From contig CAWJXA010000002.1 in NCBI GenBank assembly GCA_963846715.1, forward strand, positions 248,001 through 312,000: DNA of 64,000 nucleotides. The letters are read 5' to 3'. Below, piece after piece: positions 34,303 to 42,412 of the stretch. Origin of the DNA: Bog-257 sp963846715 (GTDB lineage Bacteria > Acidobacteriota > Terriglobia > Terriglobales > Acidobacteriaceae). The translations under genes were made by a program, and so were the position numbers. The notes under the pieces are model-generated. The model was not told where the DNA came from and did no database searches. It saw nothing but the letters and a program-made list of their open reading frames with translations. The stretch's first letter is position 1. The number at the start of each line of letters is the position of its first letter.

Positions 34303-35100
34303 TCACATCCGCGGCTGGTGCGCCGGACGCTGCGCGCCGAAGTAGCGTTCGAAGTCCATGGAGTCGAGCTCCAGGAACTCCTGCACGATAGGCTCCTGGC
34401 AGTTGGCCATCTCGGCAAAGGTGCCGAAGAAAATAGCCCGTGCCTCGTGCAGAAACAGCAAGCGGTCGGCCAGCTTTTTGGCCAGTGCCATATCGTGCGT
34501 GACCACGATGCTGGTCAGCTTCAACTGCTTCTTGAGTTTCTTGATTAAATCGCCCAGCAGGTGCGCCATCAGGGGATCGACCATGGTGGTCGGCTCATCG
34601 TAGAGCACGGCGTCCGGCTGCGCCGCCAGCGCCCGGGCAATGGCGACAGAACGCTTCATTCCCGTCGACAGATCGGAGGGCAGCAGGTCGCGGAATTCGC
34701 GTACGCCCACCATGTCGAGCAGTCCGTCGATAATCTGGTAGATCTGTTCTTCTTGCAGGCCGCCGCGCTCACGCAGCGGAAACGCAACATTCTCGCCGAT
34801 GGTCAGCGAATCGAAGAGGGCCCCGTTCTGAAACACCATGGTGACCTTCTTGCGGATGCGCTCCAGGTCTTCCTCGCCATAATCGGTGATGTCTTCGTAA
34901 GCGACCCAAACTCGGCCGCTGTCGGGCTTGAGAAAACCCATGATCTCGTGCAGCGAAACCGACTTGCCCACTCCGCTGCGACCCAGGATGCAGACCGTTT
35001 CGCCTGGCATGACGTTAAAGCTGACGCCATTCAGCACGACATTGCTGCCGAATGCTTTGTGCACATCCTGGAACTCGATGTAGGGTTTGTTGTCGTTCAT
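34303..35100 (-). CDS. MlaF-type ABC ATPase, copy 1
   Basis: The 265-aa ATPase has Walker A GRSGVGKSV, FQNGALFDSLTIGENVAFPL, the variant signature LSTGMKRSV, Walker B AVLYDEPTTMVDP and the H-loop VVTHDM. The FQ-GALFDS-T segment and PTTMVDP mark the Mla/Ttg2A lipid-transport subfamily, which moves phospholipids between membranes. Its matching MlaE permease is on the other strand at 36.6 kb together with a second ATPase. It overlaps mobA by 4 nt. Confidence 0.9.
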   Translation of the reverse strand: MNDNKPYIEFQDVHKAFGSNVVLNGVSFNVMPGETVCILGRSGVGKSVSLHEIMGFLKPDSGRVWVAYEDITDYGEEDLERIRKKVTMVFQNGALFDSLTIGENVAFPLRERGGLQEEQIYQIIDGLLDMVGVREFRDLLPSDLSTGMKRSVAIARALAAQPDAVLYDEPTTMVDPLMAHLLGDLIKKLKKQLKLTSIVVTHDMALAKKLADRLLFLHEARAIFFGTFAEMANCQEPIVQEFLELDSMDFERYFGAQRPAHQPRM

Positions 35101-35711
35101 TCGCCGCTGCCTCTCACCTGCAAGCCATCCGTCTCTCGTAACAGGTCTTGATATTCCGCGAAAGTGTTCACATTGCGAAAGACGGCCGGCGAGAATCCTG
35201 CCGCCCGAATTTCCGCCTCGGAGATGTACCGGGTGGGCACGAGTGGAAACAAGTTTCCGATTTTATACTGCCCGCTCTTGAGCGCCTGTTCGACGACGGC
35301 CCGCAAGGGGAGACGGTACACCGCAGCCAGCGGTTGCAGGCCATCCCGAGTCTCTGAGACAACGATCAACTCGGTGGCCTGGCGGGCCTGCACCAGCAGC
35401 CACGCAAGGAAATCTGATGTCATCGCCGGCATATCGACCGAGAGCATGAGGTTCATGTCGGTTTTTGTAAAACTGAGCGCGGCGTGGATTCCGCCCAGAG
35501 GCCCGCAATCCGGAAACACGTCCTCAACGACTTCACCGTATCGCGCATACCGTTCTCGCAAACCAACGATAAAGATCGCATCCGTCACTTTCGCAGTCGT
35601 ACGCAGTGCTCTTTCCAGCAGGGTTTCGTTGCCAAACGAGAGTAACGCTTTGTCTGAGCCCATGCGCGAGCTGCGGCCGCCAGCCAGGATGAATGCAGTT
35701 ACATCGTCCAC
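35097..35711 (-). CDS. mobA: Molybdenum cofactor guanylyltransferase (MobA-like)
   Basis: The 204-aa protein from GTG 35711 begins VDDVTAFILAGGRSSRMGSDKALL, the nucleotide-binding signature LAGGxSxRMGxDKA of MobA. Mg-binding Asp is in SVDMPAMTSDFL. It attaches GMP to molybdopterin. The frame is open upstream to 35939, but those codons encode heptamer-repeat translation (KANSEERLANGEE) and are not real protein. It overlaps the ABC ATPase by 4 nt. No other moco gene is nearby. Confidence 0.85.
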   Translation of the reverse strand: MDDVTAFILAGGRSSRMGSDKALLSFGNETLLERALRTTAKVTDAIFIVGLRERYARYGEVVEDVFPDCGPLGGIHAALSFTKTDMNLMLSVDMPAMTSDFLAWLLVQARQATELIVVSETRDGLQPLAAVYRLPLRAVVEQALKSGQYKIGNLFPLVPTRYISEAEIRAAGFSPAVFRNVNTFAEYQDLLRETDGLQVRGSGE

Positions 35712-35734
35712 GCCGCCATGATAACCGAGGAGGC

Positions 35735-35925
35735 AGCGCTCTTCGCCATTCGCTAATCGCTCTTCGCTGTTCGCCTTTCGCTCTTCGCCAGGAAGCGACT
35801 CATGATTGCAGCACAAGGTCGAATCCAAAGCATTTCGTGGGACTGCGGCTGACGGTACATCACTTCTGACTGGGCCGCAGACTTGCTCTTTAGCGAAGAG
35901 CGAAAGGCGAACGGCGGAAAGCGAC
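35735..35925. repeat. Inverted pair of heptamer arrays (element 3)
   Basis: 35735-35789 is a TTCGCNN array of about seven units and 35891-35925 a GCGAANN array of about five. They flank about 100 bp. The element lies between the stop of the 131-aa hypothetical gene and the start of mobA, both on the minus strand. Confidence 0.65.
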
Positions 35926-35931
35926 CCCGCC

Positions 35932-36327
35932 TCACGCATGCCCCGGTCTAAACGTATTCGTCTTCGGAATGCAGCCGTTGATTTCGATGGCTACAATGCG
36001 TCCGGCGTGGTCCAGTTCCAACGTTGCAGGAGCGTTGAACACAGCGTCGCCATTGAGGCCCGGCAACGCGATAAACACCCGGTTCTCAACGCACGCCGCC
36101 GTGGGATCGCGTTTCAGGAAGGAAAGGGCGTGATCGTTGCGGCACATCTTGGGCAGCATGAAACTGAGGTCGGCTACGTCTCCCGTCTCTGAGACGGAAA
36201 GCGCCGCCTCCACGGAAATCCGCGACTCCACCTCGTCGCCCTCGACCTCGGCCTTGGGCTTGAAGCAAATGTAGTATTCAAAACCTGATTCCGGATCGAA
36301 CGGACTCCGGTCAACTTGAAATGCCAT
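35932..36327 (-). CDS. Hypothetical protein, 131 aa
   Basis: ATG 36327 (MAFQVDRSPFDPESGFEYYI) follows a GGCAGG-like RBS; an ATG at 36366 is in frame. The sequence is compact and beta-rich, with KAEVEGDEVESRISVEAALS and LELDHAGRIVAIEINGC. The last part resembles the GR(L/I)VxIEI hairpin of DUF2283-like proteins, a weak similarity. No signal peptide, no membrane segment. Function unknown. Confidence 0.68.
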   Translation of the reverse strand: MAFQVDRSPFDPESGFEYYICFKPKAEVEGDEVESRISVEAALSVSETGDVADLSFMLPKMCRNDHALSFLKRDPTAACVENRVFIALPGLNGDAVFNAPATLELDHAGRIVAIEINGCIPKTNTFRPGHA

Positions 36328-36579
36328 ACCTGCCACTCCCGTGGTGCGGGCAACTTGGGATTGCATGGTAAATCAACCCGCGATTGCAAGCAATGTAGTC
36401 GATTGAGTACTCGGATCTATCGTAGGAAGGTTCTTCAACCCTGTTCAAGGAGGGGTACCATGTCTCAAAAGGGTCATCGCCAAAGGTGGCATTCGCCAGC
36501 AGGTAATTAAAGCCAGAAACCGTGCTCACCTGCCCGCTCTGATATATTTTCGTTCGTACCGCTTTTCGCGGAACCAAGC

Positions 36580-37359
36580 ATGCCCATTTTCTCGCCCATA
36601 GAAATCGCCAAGGAAAACGTCGAGTCGGTGCAGGATTACTCCCTGCTTGCTGGACGGTCGCTTAGCAATATCTTTGCGCATCCTCGCTACTTTGCCGACA
36701 CTCTGCTGCAGGCCGATTCTATCGGCGTTGGTTCGCTCCCCATTGTCGTGCTGACCGGTTTCTTCACGGGTGCAGTGCTGGCCTTGCAGACCTCCAGCAC
36801 TCTGCAGCAGTTCGGTTCCTTGTCGCTCACCGGCAAATTGGTTTCGCTTTCGATGGTGCGCGAGCTCGGACCGGTGCTGACCGGGCTGATGGTGGCCGGC
36901 CGCAATTCCAGCGGCATGGCCAGCGAACTCGGCTCCATGAAGGTCACCGAACAGATCGACGCCATGCGTGCCATGGGAGTCGATCCTTCCAAGAAACTGG
37001 TGACCCCTCGCGTTATCGCCAGCGCGGTCATGATGTTTTTCCTCAGCATCATTTCTGACCTGGTGGGACTGACCGGTGGCTTCTTTATTTCCTACGTACT
37101 GCTGGGACTCGATCCCAACCAGTACTGGACCACCGCCTATCAGGCGCTGCGCTTTGGCGACGTGTTCATGGGACTGTGTAAGCCGGTAATCTTCGGCTTC
37201 ATCATCTCCACCATCGGCTGCTATTACGGACTGTCGGCCAAGGGTGGCACGCAAGGCGTCGGACGAGCCACGACGCAAGCCGTCGTGGCAGCATCGGTGT
37301 TGATTCTGGTCAGCGATTTTTTCGTCACTCGCCTCCTCATGGGGATCTTCCAGTACTGA
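36580..37359 (+). CDS. MlaE-family ABC transporter permease
   Basis: The 259-aa membrane protein has about five or six hydrophobic segments and the MlaE/YrbE hallmark VRELGPVLTGLMVAGRNSSG, then ASELGSMKVTEQIDAMRAMG, the coupling helix region. It moves lipids with MlaF ATPase and an MCE substrate-binding protein. No MCE-domain gene is in the window. Only 2 nt separate it from the following ATPase. Confidence 0.94.
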   Translation: MPIFSPIEIAKENVESVQDYSLLAGRSLSNIFAHPRYFADTLLQADSIGVGSLPIVVLTGFFTGAVLALQTSSTLQQFGSLSLTGKLVSLSMVRELGPVLTGLMVAGRNSSGMASELGSMKVTEQIDAMRAMGVDPSKKLVTPRVIASAVMMFFLSIISDLVGLTGGFFISYVLLGLDPNQYWTTAYQALRFGDVFMGLCKPVIFGFIISTIGCYYGLSAKGGTQGVGRATTQAVVAASVLILVSDFFVTRLLMGIFQY

Positions 37360-37361
37360 TC

Positions 37362-38207
37362 ATGTCGAGCCTCGCCCCACCCGTCGAGCAGCCCCAAACC
37401 ACCACCCTGTCTCCGGGTGAACCGGTCATTCGCTTCGAGAACGTTGAGATTGCTTACGATCACCCTGTATTGGAGGGGGTCTCGTTCGATCTTCCACGCG
37501 GTGAAACCAAAATCCTGATGGGGGCCGCGGGCACGGGGAAAACCTTGCTCTTGAAACTCGCGCTCGGGCTCATAAAGCCCGACGCGGGACGCATTACCGT
37601 CCTAGGCGAGGAAATTACGCAGATGCGCGAGGAAGATCTGTTCGACCTGCGTCGCAAGATCGGCATGGTCTTCCAGGAAAGCGCGCTCTTCGATTCGCTG
37701 ACCGTGGAAGAGAACGTCGCCTATCGCCTGATGGAGGAGACGGGCAAGTTGACCGACGAAATCCACGCGCGTGTGTTGGAGGCGCTGCGTTTCGTCGAAC
37801 TGGAGCACACCTATGCCCTGTTTCCCGCGGAGCTATCGGGTGGCATGCGTCGCCGCGTGGCCATCGCGCGTGCCATCATCACCCAGCCGGAGGTGATTCT
37901 GTACGATTCGCCCACCGGCGGCCTTGACCCGGTGACGTCCAACACCATCATCGAGCTGGTCGTGAAACAGCGCGACGTGTATCGCACCAGTTCCCTGCTG
38001 GTGACCCATCGCCTGCAAGATGCCTTCACCATGGCCAGCCATTATTTCGACCGCCAGCAGAACAAGATGGTGCCGGTCGCCGATGCCGAAGTCCGTGACC
38101 TCCACGTGCGCTTCCTGATCTTGCGGGACGGCAAATTTATTTTTGAAGGAACTGCCCCAGAATTGCTTCGTTGCAACGATTCCTATATTCGGGAATACCT
38201 GAGCTAG
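37362..38207 (+). CDS. MlaF-type ABC ATPase, copy 2
   Basis: The 281-aa ATPase has Walker A GAAGTGKTL, FQESALFDSLTVEENVAYRL, signature LSGGMRRRV, Walker B VILYDSPTGGLDP (Ser replaces the usual Glu) and H-loop VTHRLQ. The Ser after the Walker B Asp (DSP rather than DEP) removes the catalytic glutamate, so this subunit may hydrolyse ATP poorly. A tail insertion around YFDRQQNKMVPV is not in typical MlaF. It pairs with the MlaE gene directly upstream. Confidence 0.9.
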   Translation: MSSLAPPVEQPQTTTLSPGEPVIRFENVEIAYDHPVLEGVSFDLPRGETKILMGAAGTGKTLLLKLALGLIKPDAGRITVLGEEITQMREEDLFDLRRKIGMVFQESALFDSLTVEENVAYRLMEETGKLTDEIHARVLEALRFVELEHTYALFPAELSGGMRRRVAIARAIITQPEVILYDSPTGGLDPVTSNTIIELVVKQRDVYRTSSLLVTHRLQDAFTMASHYFDRQQNKMVPVADAEVRDLHVRFLILRDGKFIFEGTAPELLRCNDSYIREYLS

Positions 38208-38211
38208 AGCA

Positions 38212-38655
38212 CTAGCGTCCTGCGGCGGCCGCCATCTCGGCCTGCCGTTTTTGCATGCGCACCAACCGTTCCCGGCCTTCGGCTGAGCCTTCCGCCACCT
38301 TCTGCACGTTCACCAGAAACTCCGGCATGCCCGACTTCTGCCGGAACTCTTCCACGAAGGGCTGCACCTTGGCGTATACAAAATACATTTCGCCGAGGGT
38401 GTCGTACGCCAGCAATGCGTTCAGCGTGCCATGCACGATCAGGGTGGCGACCATTTCCCAGTACCCGAACACCTGTCGCACGTAGGCGTTTTCTTTGGTC
38501 CCAAAGGAGTTGGCAACAGTGAGAAGGTCGCCAACCGATTTGGGGGCAAAACCGGCAATGAAGTTGCGCGCTTCCCGCATGACCGGTTCGCGGCGTAGCT
38601 CGTAGAGTTTCAGGATAAGTTCAGCGTCATGATGGGTGGCTTGCGAGGTGCTCAT
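38212..38655 (-). CDS. Hypothetical helical protein, 147 aa
   Basis: The protein is all-helical by eye, with conserved-looking ELRREPVMREARNFIAGF, KENAYVRQVFGYWEMVATLI and GEMYFVYAKVQPFVEEFRQ. I do not recognise the family beyond a general likeness to DUF4760-type proteins. It is convergent with the MlaF gene, 4 bp apart. No signal peptide. Confidence 0.75.
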   Translation of the reverse strand: MSTSQATHHDAELILKLYELRREPVMREARNFIAGFAPKSVGDLLTVANSFGTKENAYVRQVFGYWEMVATLIVHGTLNALLAYDTLGEMYFVYAKVQPFVEEFRQKSGMPEFLVNVQKVAEGSAEGRERLVRMQKRQAEMAAAAGR

Positions 38656-38681
38656 TGGGTCCTCCGGGTGAGATTAGATTG

Positions 38682-38708
38682 GAAAAGCCGCCGAGACGAC
38701 GGCTTTTC
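38682..38708 (-). terminator. Intrinsic terminator hairpin
   Basis: A 9-bp perfect stem, GAAAAGCCG with CGGCTTTTC, has a 9-nt loop. Read on the minus strand it ends in TTTT and follows the VOC gene stop by about 40 bp. Confidence 0.7.
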
Positions 38709-38746
38709 GATTGGCTTGGTGCTTGAATCGATCCCTGGGTCAGAGG

Positions 38747-39208
38747 CTACTTATGCGCCATCGCGGCGAAGGCCTCTTTGGCGCGGCGCTCCATCTCGTC
38801 CGGCGCGACGTCTTCCACGTGCTGGCCCAACGCCCAGCGATGTCCAAAAGGATCGGTGATCTGCCCGTAACGGTCACCCCAGAACTGATTCGCCAAGGGC
38901 ATAACCACCGTAGCCCCGGCGGCCACCGCCTGGTTAAATAGGCTGTCCACGTCTTCCGGTACGTAAAGATTCAGCACCACCGGGCTGCCGCCCAGCGTCT
39001 TGGGCGAACTTGCGCCAGGAAACTCGTCCGCCAGCATCAGCCGGGCGCCTCCTAAGCTCAACTCCGCGTGCATTACTTTTCCGTCGGGCGTTTTGTGCAC
39101 ACCCTTGATCTCCGCTCCAAATGCGTTCTTGTAGAAGTCCAGCGCTTTGGAAGCGTCATTCACGATCAAATGGGCGATGATAGTCCCACTTTTCAGTTGT
39201 CCTGCCAT
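38747..39208 (-). CDS. VOC (glyoxalase/PhnB-like) family protein
   Basis: The 153-aa protein has two beta-alpha-beta-beta-beta modules typical of the vicinal-oxygen-chelate fold: IIAHLIVNDASKALDFYKNAFG, then VVLNLYVPEDVDSLFNQAV, and WGDRYGQITDPFGHRWALGQH. The PhnB-like signature DPFGHRWALGQHVEDV is clear. Members include fosfomycin-type, glyoxalase and uncharacterised enzymes; the reaction here is unknown. Confidence 0.9.
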   Translation of the reverse strand: MAGQLKSGTIIAHLIVNDASKALDFYKNAFGAEIKGVHKTPDGKVMHAELSLGGARLMLADEFPGASSPKTLGGSPVVLNLYVPEDVDSLFNQAVAAGATVVMPLANQFWGDRYGQITDPFGHRWALGQHVEDVAPDEMERRAKEAFAAMAHK

Positions 39209-39277
39209 ATATTTTTAACCTCTTTTCAAAGGAATTCCCGGCACGTGGCCGGGCAGGTTGGATTGACAAGACTCCTA

Positions 39278-41812
39278 TTATGCAACAGCTTCGGGCTTGA
39301 TCTCCCGCGAGTAGTCACATTTAACCGTACTTTCATCCCCGGCTTTCTTCTTTCCACGGCGCTTCGGCTCCTCCGCCGCGGCTTCGGTACGCTTGTTGTT
39401 CGGACAAACAATGAACGTGCCCGATTTCAAAGTCTTCTCCAGCAAATACGGGCTGCCGCACTCCGGACAGGCCTCGTCGATTGGCTTATAGGCCGAGGTG
39501 AAACGGCACTTGGGATAGTTGGAACACCCATAGAAGAAATTTCCCCGGCGTGCCTTCTTCTCCGCCAGCTCTCCCGTCTTGCACTCCGGACACTTGACCC
39601 CGATGTAGTTCTGCTTCACCCACTTGCACTCGGGATAGCCGCTGCAGGAAACGAATTCACCGTACCGGCCATGCCGTAGCAGAAGACTGCGTCCACATTG
39701 CGGACACTTCTCATCGAGCGGAATATCGGGCACCTTCTTCGCCTGGTCGAGACGGCGCGTGGTCTTACATTCCGGATATCCCGTGCAAGCCATGAACTGC
39801 CCGAACCGTCCACGTTTCAGCACCATCACTCGGCCGCAGTTTTCGCAGTACTCTTCCTGCGAAGTTTCCTGCACATCGGCCGAATCGAGATCCGGTAGGT
39901 CGATGGGGTTTTCCTTGGTAAAGGTGCAACTGTTGGGATCGGTCTTGTCGTACGCGCTGCAGGCAAAGAACGACCCGTGCTTGCCCCACTTGATGACCAG
40001 CGGCGAGCCGCACCGTTCGCATTTCTCGTCGGTGGGCTTCTCCATCCGCTTCACATTTTCCATGTGCTTTTCGGCGTAATGGAGTTCCTTCTCGAACTTC
40101 TTGTAGAACTCGCCCAGCGCGTCGGTCCAGCGCTCCTTGCCGTCCTCGATTTCGTCGAGCTCCTCCTCCAGCCGCGCCGTGTACTGCAGATCGAAAATGT
40201 CCTTGAAGTTGGCGACCAGCAGGTCCGTCACCACAAATCCAATTTCGGTGGGAATGAATTTTCCCCCGATCTTCTGCACGTATTGCCGCTCCTGGATGGT
40301 GCTGATGATGGCGGCATAGGTGGACGGACGCCCAATCCCGCGCTCTTCCAGTTCCTTCACTAGCGAAGCTTCGTTAAAGCGCGGCGGAGGCTCGGTGAAG
40401 TGCTGCTCGGTGTCGATTCCCTTCAGCGCCAGCTTCTGGCCTTCGGTCAGCACCGGCAGCTTGTGCTTTAGCGCCTCGTCTTCCTCGTCCTTGGAATCCT
40501 TCGACTCTTCGTAGACCTTCAGGAAGCCTTCGAACTTGAGCACCGAACCAGTAACTCGGAAGCGGTAAATGTCATTGCCGTTCTTGGCGTCGATCTCCAC
40601 GGTGGTCTGATCGAAGACCGCTGGATTCATCTGCGATGCCACAAAACGCTGCCAGATGAGCTTGTAGACTTTGTACTCGTCCTCCTGGAGATATTGCTTC
40701 ATCTGATCAGGATGGCGCGAAGCCGCCGTCGGACGAATAGCCTCGTGCGCCTCCTGGGCGCTCTTCTTCGACTTGTATGTATTCGGCGATTCGGGCAGAA
40801 ACTCGGTGCCATACTCCTTACCGATCAGCTCGCGCACTTCAGCGACGGCGTCGTTCGACACCTGCGGCGAGTCGGTACGCATGTAGGTGATGAGTCCAAC
40901 CGTACCTTCGTCGCCAAGGTCAACGCCTTCGTACAGGCGCTGGGCGATCATCATGGCGCGTTTCACGCTGAAACGCAGCTTGCGCGAGGCATCCTGCTGG
41001 AACTTGCTGGTGGTGAACGGCGCTGCCGGACTACGGCGGCGTTCGCGCTTGTCAACCGAGCGAACGCCCCACTCAGCGGTTTCGACGGCAGCCTTGATTT
41101 TGGCCGCGTCGTCACCGTTGGTGATTGGCGTCTTCTCGTCACCGATCCCGATGAACCGCGCCGCGAAGGTTGGCGGTTTGTCGGCGTGCAGGTTGGCATC
41201 AATCGTCCAGTATTCTTCTTTGACGAACGCCTTGATATCGCGCTCGCGCTCGACGATCAGCCGGAGCGCTACGGTTTGCACCCGTCCGGCGGATATCCCC
41301 CGACGCACTTTGTCCCACAGCAGCGGCGAGACCTGGTATCCGACCAGGCGATCGAGCACGCGGCGGGTCTGCTGCGCATCTACCAGATTGCTATCGATAT
41401 CGCGTGGATGGAGGAATGCCTCCTGCACCGCGCGCTTGGTAATCTCATTGAAGGTGACGCGGCGAATGGGAACCGCCCCCTTCTTGCTCTTCCTCTTGCC
41501 ATCAATGGAGTCGCCGCCGAGTTCTTCGGCGAGGTGGGCGGCGATGGCTTCGCCCTCCCGGTCCGGATCAGGCGCCAGGTAGATGGTATCGGCCGATTTC
41601 GCCAGTTTCTTCAGCCGGGCGACGACCTTCTCTTTGCCGGGAATCACGACGTATTCGGTCGCAAAATTGTCGTCGAGATCGACCCCGAGCGACTTCTTGG
41701 GCAAATCTTTAATGTGTCCGAGCGAGGCTTCCACCTCATAACCCGAGCCGAGATATTTTTGGATCGTCTTCGCTTTAGCGGGCGACTCGACGATGACTAG
41801 ACCTTTTGACAA
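39278..41812 (-). CDS. topA: DNA topoisomerase I
   Basis: This type IA topoisomerase relaxes negative supercoils. The 844-aa protein starts at TTG 41812 (MSKGLVIVESPAKAKTI). It has the TOPRIM acidic motif APDPDREGEAIAAH and the active-site Tyr in GLITYMRTDSPQVS. The C-terminus carries five Cys-rich zinc-ribbon modules (CERCGS, CENCGR, CPQCGR, CPECKT, CPECGS). The last has its fourth Cys displaced. E. coli TopA has three such modules. Confidence 0.97.
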   Translation of the reverse strand: MSKGLVIVESPAKAKTIQKYLGSGYEVEASLGHIKDLPKKSLGVDLDDNFATEYVVIPGKEKVVARLKKLAKSADTIYLAPDPDREGEAIAAHLAEELGGDSIDGKRKSKKGAVPIRRVTFNEITKRAVQEAFLHPRDIDSNLVDAQQTRRVLDRLVGYQVSPLLWDKVRRGISAGRVQTVALRLIVERERDIKAFVKEEYWTIDANLHADKPPTFAARFIGIGDEKTPITNGDDAAKIKAAVETAEWGVRSVDKRERRRSPAAPFTTSKFQQDASRKLRFSVKRAMMIAQRLYEGVDLGDEGTVGLITYMRTDSPQVSNDAVAEVRELIGKEYGTEFLPESPNTYKSKKSAQEAHEAIRPTAASRHPDQMKQYLQEDEYKVYKLIWQRFVASQMNPAVFDQTTVEIDAKNGNDIYRFRVTGSVLKFEGFLKVYEESKDSKDEEDEALKHKLPVLTEGQKLALKGIDTEQHFTEPPPRFNEASLVKELEERGIGRPSTYAAIISTIQERQYVQKIGGKFIPTEIGFVVTDLLVANFKDIFDLQYTARLEEELDEIEDGKERWTDALGEFYKKFEKELHYAEKHMENVKRMEKPTDEKCERCGSPLVIKWGKHGSFFACSAYDKTDPNSCTFTKENPIDLPDLDSADVQETSQEEYCENCGRVMVLKRGRFGQFMACTGYPECKTTRRLDQAKKVPDIPLDEKCPQCGRSLLLRHGRYGEFVSCSGYPECKWVKQNYIGVKCPECKTGELAEKKARRGNFFYGCSNYPKCRFTSAYKPIDEACPECGSPYLLEKTLKSGTFIVCPNNKRTEAAAEEPKRRGKKKAGDESTVKCDYSREIKPEAVA

Positions 41813-41892
41813 TGGAACCTCAATTAGTGCGAATTACGTTTACGAAGCTAGCACGGTTTCGGCGGCGGCGGCAAAGGCGGGGGCGCGGACGG

Positions 41893-42370
41893 CTCCTAGC
41901 TTTTAGCTCTTAGCTGTTAGCAAACGACGGACCGGCCTGCTTCTCCGCGACACGTCGTATCCGCTTGTAAAGGGCCGTCAACATTCTCCTGATTTCGTCT
42001 AATTCTGCCGATACTGCCTCGTATTGGTTCGCTGGCAAGTACTCCAAATCTCTGGCGAGTAGGATCAGGTAGTCCACCTCGCTGGCCGAGCCCATGGCGA
42101 TTTGAACAAAGCGGCCCATGTCCCCGTCACCCCAGCGTCCACAGCCTTCGGCGAGGTTGGTCGGTACGGAAGCCGCGGCGCGACGAATTTGGCTCGTTAA
42201 GCCAAACATTTCAGTTTTCGGGAAACGATCTGTGGCACGATACAGCACAAGTGTCAGTCGGTGGGATCGTTCCCAGACTACTAAATCCCTAAAATCCCTC
42301 ATTAGTGGCTCCTGACCGGTTTACTTTCGCAATCATTCCTTTGTCAGCTAAGAGCTAAAGGCGTAAGAGC
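41893..42370. repeat. Inverted GCTAANN heptamer arms around the S23-like gene
   Basis: The left arm (41893-41925) reads AGCTTTTAGCTCTTAGCTGT, and the right arm (42343-42370) reads CAGCTAAGAGCTAAAGGC. They share a 15-bp perfect inverted match, CAGCTAAGAGCTAAA. The left arm overlaps the end of the gene, so its last codons (Phe-Ala-Asn-Ser-stop) are made of repeat sequence. This is the same heptamer logic as the GCGAANN elements, but here a gene lies between the arms. Confidence 0.7.
41910..42302 (-). CDS. Four-helix-bundle (S23/IVS-type) protein
   Basis: The 130-aa protein begins MRDFRDLVVWERSHRLTLVLYRAT and has GLTSQIRRAAASVPTNLAEGCGR, both hallmarks of the S23/bacterial four-helix-bundle family. 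These are encoded in 23S rRNA intervening sequences and at scattered chromosomal sites, and they are structurally related to Avd of diversity-generating retroelements. Here it is not in rRNA and no reverse transcriptase is nearby. The flanking inverted heptamer arms suggest it travels as a unit. Molecular role unknown. Confidence 0.92.
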   Translation of the reverse strand: MRDFRDLVVWERSHRLTLVLYRATDRFPKTEMFGLTSQIRRAAASVPTNLAEGCGRWGDGDMGRFVQIAMGSASEVDYLILLARDLEYLPANQYEAVSAELDEIRRMLTALYKRIRRVAEKQAGPSFANS

Positions 42371-42412
42371 CCCTTTCGTGGCTTTACGGCTTTTATGGCT
42401 GACGGCTGACAG

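Noticed and set aside
35711..35939. N-terminal extension of the mobA frame
   Set aside because: It translates the heptamer repeat (KANSEERLANGEE) and precedes the conserved LAGG start by about 75 codons.
36311..36577. An 88-codon minus-strand frame upstream of the 131-aa hypothetical gene
   Set aside because: It overlaps that gene's start in another frame, has no RBS and no recognisable sequence.
40694..41800. A 368-codon plus-strand open frame inside topA
   Set aside because: It lies wholly antisense to the well-conserved topoisomerase I gene and reads as a shadow.
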